A DNA stretch of 64,000 bases from NCBI GenBank assembly GCA_049999725.1, contig JBNGIS010020534.1:1-64000 (forward strand), written 5' to 3'. Of the stretch, positions 34,551 to 49,100 are shown in pieces. The notes beneath the pieces were generated by a model that searched no databases, was not told the DNA's origin, and saw nothing but the letters and a program-made list of their open reading frames with translations. The position numbers and the translations under genes were made by a program. This DNA comes from Haplomitrium mnioides (taxonomy: Eukaryota > Marchantiophyta > Haplomitriopsida > Calobryales). Every line of letters begins with the position of its first letter. Within the stretch, counting starts at the first letter, position 1.

Positions 34551-37500
34551 AAAGAATTTTTGAACTCGAATTGTATGAAAGGTTTAGTAGTAGCTTGGAG
34601 AAGCTTGCAGGGTGTGATCACATCAACTCGACACAAAACATGTTTGATAATGACTTCTATGAAAGGTTAAGTAGTAAGCTTGAATAAGCTTGCATAGCGT
34701 GATGACATCAACTCAACACGAAACATGTTTGAGGTGTAATTGTTTGAAAGGTTTAGTAGTAGCTTGGAGAAGCTTGTATGGTGTGATGACATCAACTCTT
34801 CACAAGGCATGTTTGATGTTGAATTCCATAAAAGGTTTAAAAGCAGCTTGAAAAACTTGCATGGTGTGATGTCATCAACTAAGCTTAAAGCATGTTTGAG
34901 GTGGAATTGTAGGGAAGGTTTTGAAGAAGCTTGCGTGGTGTGATGACATCAACTCAACACAAAAGCTATTTGAGGTGGAATTCTATGAAAGGTTTAGTAG
35001 TGAGCTTGAACAAGCTTGCATAGTTTGATGACATCAACTCAAAAGAAAGCATGTTTGAGGTGGAATTCTATGAAAGATTTAGTAGCAAGCTTGAAGAAGC
35101 TTACATAGTTGCATAACATCAACTCAACACAAAGCATGTTTGAGGTGGAATTGTATGAAAGGCTTGGTGGTAGCTGAAGAAACTTGCATGGTGTGATGAT
35201 ATCAACTGATTACAAAGCATGCTTCAGGTAGAATTGTATGAAGGGCTTAGTAGTAGCTTGAAGAAGCTTGCATGCTATGATGACATCAACTCATTGACAA
35301 CACAAAGCATATTTGAGGTGGACTTCTATGCAAGGTTCAGTAGCAAGCTTGAAGAAGCTTGCATTGAGTGATGATATCAACTTAACACAAAGCATGTTTT
35401 GAGGTGGAATGGTATGAAAGGTTTTGTATTAGCTTGAAGAAGCTTGCATAGCATCATGACATCAATTCAACACAAAACATGTTTGGGTTTGAATTGTATG
35501 AAAGGATTAGTAGTAGCTTGAAGAAGCTTGCATGAGGTGATGACATCAACTCAACAAAAAACATGTTTGTGGGTTGATTATATGAAAGGTTTACTAGTAG
35601 CTTGAAGAAGCTTGCATGGTGTGATGACATCAACTCTACCAAAAGCATGTTTGATGTGGAATTCTATGAGAGGTTTAGTAGCAAAGTTGAAGAAGCTTAC
35701 ATAGTGTGATAACTCAACTCAACACAAAGCATGTTTGAGGTGGAATTGTATGAAAGGTTTAGTAGTAGGTTGAAGAAGCTTGCATGGTGTGATGACATCA
35801 ACTAACCACAAAGCATTTTTGAGGTGGAATTGTATGAAAGGTTTAGTAGTAGCTTGAAGAAGCTTGCATGGTGTGATCATATCAACTCAACACAAAGCAT
35901 GTTTAAGGTGGAATTGTATGAAATGTTTAGTATAAGCTTGAAGAAGCTTGCATGGTGTGATGATATCAATTCAACACAAAACATGTTTGAGATGGAATCA
36001 CCTAAAAGGTTTAGAAGTAGTTTGAAGAAGCTTGCATGGTGTGATGACATCAACTCACTACAAAGCACGTTTGAGGTGGCATTGTCTGAAAGGTTTAGTA
36101 GAAAGCTTGAAAAAGCTTGCATGGTGTGATGACATCAACTCAACACAAAGCATGTTTGGGGTGGAACTGTATGGAAAGTTTAATAGTAACTTGAAGAAAC
36201 GTGCATGGGGTGATGACATCAACTCAACACAAAACATGTTTGAGGTGGAATTGTATGAAAGGTTTAGTAACAACTTGAACAAAGTTGCATGGTGTGATGA
36301 CATCAACTCAACCCAAAGCATGTTTGATGTGGAATTCTATAAAGGGTTTAGTAGCAAGCTCGAGGAAGCTTGCATGGTGTGATGACATCAACTCAATACA
36401 AAGCATGTTTTAGGTGGAATTGTATGAAAGGTTCAGTAGTATTTTCAATAAGCTTGCACAGTGTGATAACATCAAGTCAATACAAAGGATGTTTGAGGTG
36501 GAGATGTATGAAGGGTTTGTATTAGCTTGCAGTAGCTTGCATGGTGTGAACACATCATTTCAACACAAAACATGTTTGATTTGGACTTTTGTGAAAAGAC
36601 ATGTAGCAAGCTTGCATGACGTGATGACATCAACTCAACACAAAACATGTTTGGGGTGTAACTGCTTGAAAAGTTTAGTAGTAGCTTGGAGAAGCTTGCA
36701 TGGTGTGATGATATCAACTTAGTACAAAGCACGTTTGTAGTGGCATTATATGAAAGGTTTTGTAGCAAGCTTGAAGAAGCTTGCATGGTGTGATGAGATC
36801 AACTCAACACAAAGCATGTTTGGGGTGGAATTGTATGAAAGGTTTAGTAGTAACTTGAAGAAGCATGCATGGGGTGAAGACATCAACTCAAATTAAAACA
36901 TGTTTGAGGTGGAATTGTATGAAAGGTTTAGTAGTAGCTTAAAGCTTGCATGGTGTGATGACATCAACTCAACCCAAATCATGTTTGATATGGATTTCTA
37001 TAAAAGGTTTAGTAGAAAACTTGAAGAAGCTTGCATAGTGTGGTAACATCAACTCAACAGAAAGCATGTTTGAGGTGGAATTGTATGAAAGGTTTAGTAG
37101 TTGCTTGAAGAAGCTTGCATGGTGTGATGACATAACCTCTTTGACAACACAAAGCATGTTTGAGGTGGAATTCTATGAAAGGTTTAGTAGCAAGCTTGAA
37201 ATCTCTTGCATTTTGTGATGACATCAGCTCAATACAAAGCATGTTTGAGATGGAATTCTATAAAAGCTTTTGTAGGAAACTTGAAGAAGCTCGCATAGTG
37301 TGATAACATCAACTCACTACAAAGCATGTCTAAAGTGGAATTGTATGAAAGGTTTAGTAGTAGTTTGGAGAATCTTGCATGGTGTGATGACATCAACTCA
37401 TTGACAACACAAAGGATATTTGAGGTGGACTTTTATGAAAGTTTTAGTAGCAAGCGTGAAGAAGCTTTCATGGTGTGATGACATGGACTCAATACAAAGC

Positions 37501-39060
37501 ATGTTTGAAGTGGAATTGTATGAAAGGTTTAGTAGTAGCTTGAAGAAGCTTGCCTGGTGTGATGACATCAATTCAACACAAAGCATGTTTGAGGTTGAAT
37601 TTTATGAAAGGTTTAGTAGCAAGCTTAAAGAAGCTTGCATTGAGTTATCACATCAACTCAACACAAAGCATGTTTTGAGGTGGAATGGTATGAAAGGTTT
37701 CGTAGTGGCTTGAAGAAGCTTGCATAGTATGATGACATCAATTCAACACAAAACATGTTTTGGTTTGAATTGTATGAAAGGATTAGTAGTAGCTTGAAGA
37801 AGCTTGCATGAGGTGATGACATCAACTCAGCAAAAAACATGTTTAAGGTTGAATTGTATGAAAGGTTTAGTACTACCTTTAAGATGTCTGCATAGTGTAG
37901 TAACATCAACTCAACAGAAAGATTTTCTGAACTGGAATTGTATGAAAGGTTTAGTAGTAGCTTGGAGAAGCTTGCATGGTGTGATCACATCAACTCAACA
38001 CAAAACATGTTTGATATGGACTTCTATGAAAGGTTAAGTAGCAAGCTTGAATAAGCTTGCATGGCGTGATGACATCAACTCAACACAAAACATGTTTGAG
38101 GTTTTATTGTTTGAAAGGTTTAGTAGTAGCTTGGAGAAGCTTGTATGGTGTGATGACATCAACTCTTCACAAGGCATGTTTGATGTTGAATTCCATAAAA
38201 GGTTTAAAAGTAGCTTGAAAAATCTTGCATGGTGTGATGTCATCAACTAAGCTTAAAGCATGTTTGAGGTGGAATTGTAGGGAAGGTTTTGAAGAAGCTT
38301 GCGTGGTGTGATGACATCAACTCAACACAAAAGCTGTTTGAGGTGGACTTCCTTGAAAGGTTTTGTAGTGAGCTTGAATAAGCTTGCATAGTTCGATGAC
38401 ATCAACTCAAAGGAAAGGATGTTTGAGGTGGAATTCTATGAAAGGTTTAGTAGCAAGCTTGAAGAAGCTTGCATAGTTGCACAACATCAACTCAACCCAA
38501 AGCATGTTTGAGGTGAAATTGTATGAAAGGCTTGGTAGTAGCTAAAGAAAGTTACATGGTGTGATGATATCAACTCATTACAAGGCATTATTGAGGTAGA
38601 ACTGTATGAAGGGCTTAGTAGTAGCTTGAAGAAGCTTGCATGCTGTGATAACATCAACTCATTGACAACAAAAAGCATATTTGAGGTGGACTTCTATGAA
38701 AGGTTCAGTAGCAAGCTTGAAGAAGCTTGCATTGAGTTATCACATCAACTTAACACAAAGCATGTTTTGAGGTGGAATGGTATGAAAGGTTTTGTAGTGG
38801 CTTGAAGAAGCTTGCATAGTATGATGACATAAATTCAACGCAAAACATGTTTGGGTTTGAATCGTATGAAAGGATTAGTAGTAGCTTGAAGAAGCTTGCA
38901 TGAGGTGATGACATCAACTCAACAAAAAACATGTTTAAGGTTGAATTGTATGAAAGGTTTAGTAGTAGCTTGAAAAAGCTTGCATGGTGTGATGACATCA
39001 ACTCTACCCAAAGCATGGTTGATGTGGAACTATATGAGAGGTTTAGTAGCAAACTTGAAG
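34551..39060 (+). repeat. About 3.36-kb higher-order unit, two copies (second partial)
   Basis: Variant monomers at 34551-35140 recur in the same order at 37914-38490, an offset of about 3363 bp. Later markers agree: GCATAGCATCATGACATC then a GTTTGGGTTTGAATTG monomer near 35464 corresponds to about 38827. A further partial copy of the GCATTGAGTTATCACATC marker near 37640 shows an extra duplication of about 1.09 kb inside it. Confidence 0.8.
35920..37480 (+). repeat. Segmental duplicate, copy 2 (partner 15965-17470)
   Basis: Same rare variants in the same order as 15965-17470. The two copies lie on opposite sides of the retrotransposon. With the 14.3-kb element removed they would be about 5.65 kb apart. 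Confidence 0.85.
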
Positions 39061-42000
39061 AAGCTTACATAGCGTGATAACTCAACTCAACACAAGGCAT
39101 GTTTGAGGTGGAATTGTATGAAAGGTTTAGTAGTAGGTTGAAGAAGCTTGCAAGGTGTGATGATATTGATTCAACACAAAACATGTTTGAGATGGAATCG
39201 CATAAAAGGTTTAGAAGTAGCTTGAAGAAGCTTGCATGGTGTGATGACATCAACTCACTACAAAGCATATTTGAGGTGGACTTCTATGAAAGGTTTAGTA
39301 GTAGCTTGAAGAATCTTGCTTGGTGTGATGACATCAACTCTACCCAAAGAATGTTTGAGGTGGAATTGTATGAAAGGCATAGTAGTAACTTGGAGAAGCT
39401 TGCATGGTGGAATGACATCAACTCACCATAAAACATGTTTGATGTGGATTTCTATGGAAGGTTTATTAGCAAGCTTGAAGAAGCTTGCATGGTGTGATGA
39501 CATCAACTCAACACAGAACATGTTTGAGGTGGAATTTTATAAAAGGTTTAGTAGTAGCTTGAAGAAGTTGGTGTCGTGTGATGACATCAACTCTTTACAA
39601 GTCATGTTTCATGTGAAGATCTATGAAAAGTTTAATGGAAGCTTAAGAAAGCTTGCATAGTGTGATGTCATCAGCTAAGCACAAAGCATGTTTGAGGTAG
39701 AATTGTATTAAGGGTTTCGTAGTAGCTTGAAGAAGCTTGCATGGTGTGATAACATCAATTCAACAGAAAGTATGTTTGAGGTGGAATTCCATGAAAGTTT
39801 TAGTAACAAGCTTGCATAGTTGCATAACGTCAACTCAAAACAAAGCATGTTTGAGGTGGAATTGTATGAAAGGTTTGGTAATAGCTTGAAGAAGCTTGCA
39901 TGATGTGATTACTTCAACTCAACACAAAGCATATTTGAGGTAGAATTGCATGAAATGCTTAGTAGTAGCTTGAACAAGCTTGCATGGTGTGATGACATCA
40001 ACTCAACACAATGCATGTTTGAGGTGGAGTTGTTTGAAAGGTTTAGTAGTAGCTTGAAGAAGTTTGCATGGTGTGATGACATCAACTGAACACAATACAG
40101 TTTTGAGGTGGAATTGTATGGATTGTTTAGTAGTAGCTTGAAAAAGCTTGCATGGTGTGATGACATCAACTCAACACAAAGTATGTTTGAGGTGGAATTG
40201 TATGAAATGTTTAGTAGTAGCTTGAAGAAACTTGCATGGTGCGATGATATTAACTCAACACAAAGCATGTTTGAGGTAGTATTGTATAAAAGGTTTTGTA
40301 GTAGTTTGAAGAAGCTTGCATGGAGTGATGATATCAACTCAACACAAAGCATATTTGAGGTGGACTTCTATTAAAGTTTTAGTAGCCACCTTGATGAAGC
40401 TTGCATGGTGTGATGACATCAACTGAACAGAAAGCATGTTTGGGATGGAAGTCTATGAAAGGTTTAGTAGTAGCTTGAAGAAGCTTGCATGGGGTGATGA
40501 CATGAACTCAACACAAAACATGTTTCAGGGTTAATTGTATGAAAGGTTTAGTAGTAGCTTGAAGAAGTTTGCATGGTGTGATGACATCAACTCTACCCAA
40601 GGCATAATTGATGTGCAATTCTATGAAAGGTTTAGTAGAAATCTTGAAGAATCTGATATAGTGTGATAAGTCAAGTCAGCACTAGGCATGTTTAAGGTGG
40701 AATTGTATGAAAGGTTAAGTAGTAGCTTGAAGAATCTTGCATGGTGTGATGACATCATCTCAACACAAAGCATGTTTGAGGTGGACTTCTATGAAAGTTT
40801 TAGTAGCAAGCTTGAAGAAGCTTCCATGGTGTGATGATATCTACTCAATACAAAGCATGTTTGAGTTTGAATTGTATGAAAGGTTTAGTAGTAGCTTAAA
40901 TAAGCTTGCAAGGTGTGATGACATCAACTCAACACAAAGGAAGTTTGAGGTGGAATTGTATGAAAGGTTTAGTAGTAGCTTGGAGAAACTTGCATGGTGT
41001 GATGACACCAACTCAACACAAAACATGTTTGATAAAGACTTCTATGAAAGGGTAAGTAGCAAGCTTGACGAAGCTAACATGGCTTGATGACATCATTTAA
41101 GAAAAAACATGTTTGTAGTGGAATTGTTTGAAAGGTTTAGTAGTAGCTTGGAGAAGCTTGCATGGTGTGATGACATCAACTCTTATTAAAACATCTTTGA
41201 CATGGAATTCCATGAAAGGCTTAGAAGCAGCTTTAACAAGCTTGTATGGTGTGGTGTAATCAATTGAGCTTAAAGCACATTTGATGTGGAATTGTATGGG
41301 AGATTTTTAGTGGCTTGAAAAAGCTTGCGTGGTGTGATGACATCAAATCAGCACAAAAGATCTTTGAGGTGGAATTCTTTGAAAGGTTTAGTAGTAGCTT
41401 AAAGAAGTTTGCATGGTGTGATGATATTAACTCAACACAAAGCATGTTTGAGGTAGAATTGTATGAAAGGCTAAGTAGTAGTTTGAAGAAGCTTGCATGG
41501 AGTGATGACATGAACTTAACACAAAGCATTTTTTGATGTGGAATGGTATGAAAGGTTTAGTAGTAGCTTGAAGAAGCTTGCATGGTGTGATTACATCAAC
41601 TCATTGAAAACACAAAGCATATTTGAGGTGGACTTTTATTAAAGCTCTAGTAGCCACTTTGACGAAGCTTGCATGGTGTGATGACATCAACTCAACAAAA
41701 AGCATGTTTGGGGTGGAATTGTATGAAAGATTTAGTAGTAGCTTGAAGAAGCTTGCATGAGGTGATGACATCAACTCAACAAAAAACATGTTTGAGGTTG
41801 AATTGTATGAAAGGTTTAGCAGTAGCTTGAAGAAGCTTGCATGGTGTGATGACATCAACTCAACACAATACATGTTTGAAGAGGAATTGTATAAAAGGTT
41901 TACAGTGGTTTGAAGAAGTTTGCATGGTGTGATGACATGAACTAAACACACAACAGTTTTGAGGTGGAATTGTATGGATAGTTTAGTAGTATCTTAAAGT

Positions 42001-45000
42001 AGCTTGCATGGTGTGATGACATCAACTCAATACAAAGCATGTTTGAGGTGGAATTGTATGAAATGTTTAGTAGTAGCTTGAAGAATCTTGCATGTTGTGA
42101 TGATATTAACTCAACAAAAAGCATGTTTGAGGTGGAATTGTATGAAAGGTTTAGTAGTGGTTTGAAGAAGCTTGGATGGAGTGATGAGATGAACTCAACA
42201 CAAAGCATGTTTTGAGGTGGAATGGTATGAAAAGTTTAGTAGTAGCTTGAACAATCTTGCATAGTGTGATTACATCAGCCCATTGACAACACAAAGCATA
42301 TTTGAGGTGGACTTCTATTAAAGGTTTAGTAGCAAGCTTGAAGAAGCTTGCATGGTGTGATGACATCAACTCAACAAAAAGCATATTTGGGGTGGAATTG
42401 TATGAAAGGTTTAGTAGTAGGTTGAAGAAGTTTGCATGGTGTGATGACATCAACTCTACCCAAGGCATTATTGATGTGGAATTCTATGAAAGGTTTAGTA
42501 CAAATCTTGAAGAAGCTTGCACAGTGTGATAATTCAACTCAACAAAAGGCATGTTTAAGGTGGAATTAAATGAAAGGTTAAGTAGTAGCTTGAAGAATCT
42601 TGCATGGAGTGATGGCATCAACTCAATACAAAGCATAAGTGCGGTTGACCTCTATGAAAGGTTTAGTAGCAAGGTTGAAGAAGTTTCCATGGTGTGATGA
42701 TATCTACTTAATACAAAGCATGTTTGAGTTTGAACTGTATGAAAGGTTTAGTAGTAGCTTGAATATGCTTGCAAGGTGTGATAGCATCAACTCATTGACA
42801 ACACAAAGGATATTTGAGGTGGATTTCTATGAAAGGTTTAGTAGTAGGTTGAAGAAGCTTGCATGGTGTGATGACATCAACTCAAAAAAAATCATGTTTG
42901 AAGTGGACTTCTATGAAAGGTTTAGTAGCAAGTCTATAGAAGCTTGCATAGTGTGATGACATCTACTCATTTACAACACAAAGCATAGTTAGAGTGGACT
43001 TCTATGAAAGGTTTAGTAAAAAGCTTGAAGAATTTTGCATGGTATGATGACATCAACTCAATACAAAGCATGTTTGAGGTGGAATTGTATGAAAGGCTTT
43101 GTAGTAGCTTGAAGAAGCTTGCATGGTGTGATGACATCAACTCAACACAAAACATGTTTGATATGGACTTCTATAAAAGGTTTAGTAGCAAGTTTGGAAA
43201 ACTTAGCATGGTGTGATGACATAACCTCAACACAAACCATGCTTGGGGTGGAATTGTATGAATGGTCTAATAGTAACTTGTAGAAGCGTGCATGGGGTGA
43301 TGACTTCATTTCAACACAAAACATGTTTGAGTTGAATTTGTATGAAAGGTTTTAGTAGTGGCTTGAAAAAGCTTGCATGATGTGATGACATCAACTCAAC
43401 CCAAAGCATGTTTGATGTGGAATTATATAAAATGCTTAGTAGCAAACTGGAAGAAGCTTGCATAGTGTGATAACATCAACTCAACACAAAGCATGTTTGA
43501 GGTGGAATTGTATGAAAGGTTTAGTAGTAGCTTGAAAAAGCGTACATGGTGTGATGACATCAACTCATTGAGAACACAAAACATGTTTGAGGTGGACTTC
43601 TATGAAAGGTTTAGTAGCAAGCTTGAAGAAGCTTGCATGGTGTGATGATATCAACTCAATACAAAGCATAATTGAGGTGGAATTGTATGAAAGGTTTTGT
43701 AGCAAGCTTGAAGAAGCTTGCATAGTGTGATAATATCAACTCAACACAAAGCACGTTTGAGGTGGAATTGTATGAAAGGTTGAGCAGTAGCTTCAAGACG
43801 CTTGCGTGGTGTGATGACATCAACTCAACGCAAAATATGTTTTTAGTTGGATTTCTATGATAGGTTTGATAGCGAGCTTGAAAAAGCTTCGATAGTGTGA
43901 TGTCATCAATTCAACATAAAGCATGTTTGAGGTGGAATTCTATGAAAGGTTTAGTAGCAAGCTTGAAGAAGCTTGCAAAGTTGCATAACATCAACTCAAC
44001 ATAAAGCATGTTTGAGGTGGAATTGTATGAAAGGTTTGGTAGTAACTTGAAGAAGTTTGCATGGTGTGATGGCCATAAACTCAACACAAAGCATGTTTGA
44101 GGTGGAATTGTATGAAATGCTTATTAGTAGCTTGAAGAAGCTTATATGGTGTGATGACATCAACTCAATACAATGCATGTTTGAGGTGGAATTGTATGAA
44201 AGGTTCAGTAGTAGATTGATAAACCTTGCATAATGTGATGACATCAATTGAACACAAAACATTTTTGAGGTGGAATTGTTTGGAAGGTTTAGTAGTAGCT
44301 TGAAGAAGCTTGCATGGTCTGATGACATCAACTCAACTCAAAGCATGTTTGAGGTGGGATTGTATGAAAGGTTTAGTAGTAGCTTGAACAATCTAGCATG
44401 GTGTGATGAAATCAACTCTACCCAAAGCATGTTTGATGTGAGATTCCATGAAAGGTTTAGTAGAAAACTTAAAGAAACTTGCATAGTGTGATAACTCAAC
44501 TCAATACAAAGCATGTTTGAGGTGGAATTGTATGAAAGGTTTAGTAGTAGCTTGAAGAAGCATGCATGGTGTGATGACATCAACTCATTGACAACACAAA
44601 ACATGTTTGAGGTGGACTTCAATGAAAGGTTTAGTAGCAAGCTTGAAGAATCTTGCATGGTGTGATGACATCAACTCAATGCGAAGCATGTTTGAGGTGA
44701 AATTCTATAAAAGGTTTAGTAGCAAACTTGACGAAGCTTGCATAGTGTGATAACATCAACTCATTTTAAAGCTTGTGTGAGATGGAATTGTATGATAGGT
44801 TTAGTAGTAGCTTGAACAAGCTTGCATGGTGTGGTGACATCAACTCCTTAACAACACAAAGTATATTTGAGGTGGATTTTTAGGAATGGTTTAGTAGCAA
44901 GCCTTAAGAGGCTTGCATGGTGGGATGACATCATTTCAACACAAAGCTTGTTTTGAGGTGGAATGGTATGAAAGGTTTAGCAGTAGCTTGAGAAGCTTGC

Positions 45001-46196
45001 ATGGTGTGATGACATCAGCTCATAACAAAGCATGTTTGAGGTAGAATTGTATGAAAGGTTTAGTAGTAGCTTGAAAAAGCTTGCATGGTGTGATGACATC
45101 AACTCATTGACAACACAACGCATACTTGAGGTGGACTGCAATGAAAGGTTTAGTAGCAAGTTTCAAGAAACTTTCATGGTGTTATGACATCAACTCATTA
45201 CAAAGCATGTATGATTTGGAGTTCTATCAAAGGTTTAGTAGCAAACTTGACGAAGCTTGCATAGTGTGATAACATCAACTCACTACAAAGCTTGTGTGAG
45301 GTGGAATTGTATGACAAGTTTAGTAGTAGCTTGAACAAGCTTGTATGGTGTGATAACATCAACTCATTGACAACACAGTATATTTGAGGTGGATTTCTAG
45401 GAAAGGTTTAGTAGTAAGCTTGAAGAAGCTTGCATGGTGGGATGACATCAACTCAATGCAAAGCATGTTTTGAGGTGGAATGGTATGAAAGGTTTAGTAG
45501 TAGCTTGAGAAGGTTTCATGGTGTGATGACATCAACTCAACACAAAATATGTTTGGGGTGGAATTGTATAAAAGGTTTAGTAGTAGCTTGAACAAGCTTC
45601 CATGGGGTGATGACATCAACTCAACAAGAAACATGTTTTAGATTGAATTGTATGAAAGGTATAGTAGTAGCTTGAAAAAGCTTGCATGGTGTGATGACAT
45701 CAACTCTACCCAAAGCATGTTTGATGTGGAATTCTATGAAAGGTTTTGTAGCAAACTTGCAAAAGCTTGCATAGTATGATAACATCAACTCAACACAAAG
45801 CGTGTTTGAGGTGTAATTGTATAAAAGGTTTAGTAGTAGCTTGAAGAAGCTTGCATGGTGTGATGACTTCAACTCATTGACGAAACAAAGCATAATTGAG
45901 TTGGACATCTATGAAAGGTTTAGGAGCAAGCTTGAAGAGGCTTGCATGGTGTGATGACATCAGCTCAAAAAAATCATGTTTGAAGTGGACTTCTATGAAA
46001 GGTTTAGTAGTAAGTGTGAAAAAGCCTGCATGGTGTGACAACATCAACTCCATACAAAGCATGTTTAAGGTTGAATTGTATGAAAGGTTTAGTAGTAGCT
46101 TGAAGAAACTTGCTAGGTGTGATGACATACACTCATAACAAAGCATGTTTGAGGTGGAATTGTGTGAAAGGTTTAGTAGTAACTTGGAGAAGCTTG

Positions 46197-49100
46197 CATG
46201 TTGTGATGACATCAACTCAACACAAAACATGTTTGATGTGGACTACTATAAAAGGCTTAGTAGCAAGCTTGAAGAAGCTTGCATGGTGTGATGACATCAA
46301 CTCAACACAAAACATGTTTGAGGTGGAATTGTATGAAAGATCTAGTAGAAACTTGAAGAAGCTTGCAAGGTGTGATGACATCAACTTTTTGCAAGTCATG
46401 TTTGATGTGGAATTCCATGAACTGCTTAGTAGAAGCTTGAAAACGCTTTCATGATGTGATGTCATCAAGTAAGCACAAAGCATATTTGAGGTGGAATTGT
46501 ATGAAAGGTTTAGTAGTAGCTTCAAGAAGCTTGCGTGGTGTGATGACATCAACTCAATGCAAAATATGTTTTAGGTGGATTTCTATGAAAGGTTTGGTAG
46601 CCAGCTTGAAAACGCTTCTATAGTGTGATGACATCAATTCAACATAAAGAATGTTTGAGGTGGAATTCTATGAAAAGTTTAGTAGCAAGCTTGAAGAAGT
46701 TTGCATGGTGTGATGACATCAACTCAACACAAAGCATGTTTGAGGTGGAATTGTATGAAATGATTGTTAGAAGATTGAAGAAGCTTGCATGGTTTGATGA
46801 CATCAACTCAACACAATTGATGTTTAAGGTGGAATTATATGAAAGGTTTAGTAGTAGCTTGATGAAGCTTGTATGGTGTGATGACATGAATTGAACCCAA
46901 AGCGTTTTTGAGTTGGAATTGTATGGAAGGTTTAGTAGTAGCTTGAAGAAGCTTGCATGGTCTCATGACATCAATTTAGCTCAAAGCATGTTTGAGGTGG
47001 AATTATATAAACGCTTTACTAGTAGCTCAAAAAAGCTTGCATGGTGTGATGATGTCAACTCAACACAAAGCATGTTTGAGGTGGAATTTTATAAAACATT
47101 AAGTAGTAGCTTGAAGAAGCTTGCATGGTGTGATGACATCAACTCAACACAACACAACACATGTTTGGGGTGGAGCTGTATGAAAGGTTTAGTAGTAGCT
47201 TGAAAAAGCTTGGATGGGGTGATGACTACAAGTCAACAAAAACATGTCCGAGGTGGAATTTTATGAAAGGCTAAGTAGTAGCTTGAGGAAGCTTGCATGG
47301 TGTGATGACATCAAGCTTACCCAAAGCATGTTGATGTGGAATTCTAAGAAAGTTTTAGTAGCAAACTTGAAGAAGCTTGTATATTTGTATATCTCAAATC
47401 AACATAAGGGATGTTTGAGGTGGAATTGTATGAAAGGTTTAGCTGTAGGTTGAAGAAGCTTGCATGGTGAGATGACATCAACTCAACACAAAGAATGTCT
47501 GAGGTGGAATTCCATAAAAGGTTTAGCTCCAAACTTGAAGAAGCTTGCATAGTGTGATAGCATCACCTCACTACTAAGCATGTTTGAGGTGGAATTGTAT
47601 GAAAGGTTTAATAGCAGCTTGAAGAAGCTTGCATTGTGTGATGACATCAACTCATTGACAACACAAAGCATATTTGAGATGGACTTTTATGAAAGGTTAA
47701 GTAGCAAATGTGAAGAAGTTTGCATGGTGTGATGACATCAACTCAATACAAAGCATGTTTTGAGGTGGAATGGTATGAAAGGTTTAGTAGTAGCTTGAAG
47801 AAGCTTGCTAGGTGTGATGGCATGCACTCAACACAAAGCATGTATGAAGTGGAATTGTTAGAAAGGCTTAGTAGTAACTTGGAGAAGCTTGCATGTTGTG
47901 ATGACATCAACTCAACACGAAATATGTTTGATATAGACTACTATAAAAGGTTTCGTGGCAAGCTTAAGGAAGCTTGCATGGTGTGATGACATCAACTCAA
48001 CACAAAACATGTTTGAGGTGGAATTGTATGAAAGGTTTAGTAGAAGCTTGAAGAAGCTTGCAGGATGTGATGACATCAACTTTCTACAAGTCATGTTTGA
48101 TGTGGAATTCCATGAATTGCCTAGTAGAAGCTTGAAAACACTTGCATGGTGTGATGTCATCAACTAAGCACAAAGCATGTTTGAGGTAGAATTGTATGAA
48201 ACGTTTAGTAGTTGCTTCAAGAAGCTTGCGTGGTGTGATGACATCAACTCAACACAAAATATGTTTTAGGTGGATTTCTATGAAAGGTTTGGTACCCAGC
48301 TTGAAAACGCTTCCATAGTGTGATGACATCAATTCAATATAAAGAATGTTTAAGGTGGAATTCTATGAAAGGTTTAGTAGCAAGCTTGAAGAAGCTTGCG
48401 AAGTTGCATAACATCAACTCAACATAAAGCATGTTTGAGGTGGAATTGTATGAAGGGTTTGGTAGTAGCTTGAAAATGTTTGCATGGTGTGATGACATCA
48501 ACTCAACACAAAGCATGTTTGAGGTGGAATTGTATGAAATGCTTGTTAGTAGCTTGAAAAAGCTTGCATGATTTGATTACATCAACTCAACACAATCGAT
48601 GTTTGAGGTGGAATTGTATGAAAGGTTTAGTAGTAGCTTAATAAAGCTTGTATGGTGTGATGACATTAATTGAGCACAAAGCATCTTTGAGGTGGAATTA
48701 TATAAACATTCGAATAGTAGCTCGAATAAGCTTATAGTGTGATGATATCACTTCAACACAAAGCATGTTTGAGGTGGAATTGTATAAAACATTAAGTAGT
48801 AGCTTGAAGAAGCTAGCATAGAGTGATGACAATATCAACACAAAGCCTGTTTTGAGGAGGAATGACATGAAAGAATGTTTTTTGGTAGAATGGTATTAAA
48901 GGTTTAGTGGTACCTTGAAGTAGCTTGCATGGTGTGATGACATCAACTCATAACAAAACATGTTTGGGGTGGAGCTGCATGAAAGGTTTAGTAGTAGCTT
49001 AAAGAAGCTTGGATGGGGTGATGACTACAAGTCAACCAAAAACATGTCTCAGGTGGAGCTGTATGAAAGGCTTAGTAGTAGCTTGAGGAAGCTTGCATGG

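Noticed and set aside
39909-40352. 147-codon minus-strand frame as a repetitive membrane or glycoprotein (hydrophobic units with NST sequons)
   Set aside because: It is the antisense reading of the satellite; NST also appears in the plus-strand reading, so the sequon is a by-product of the monomer.
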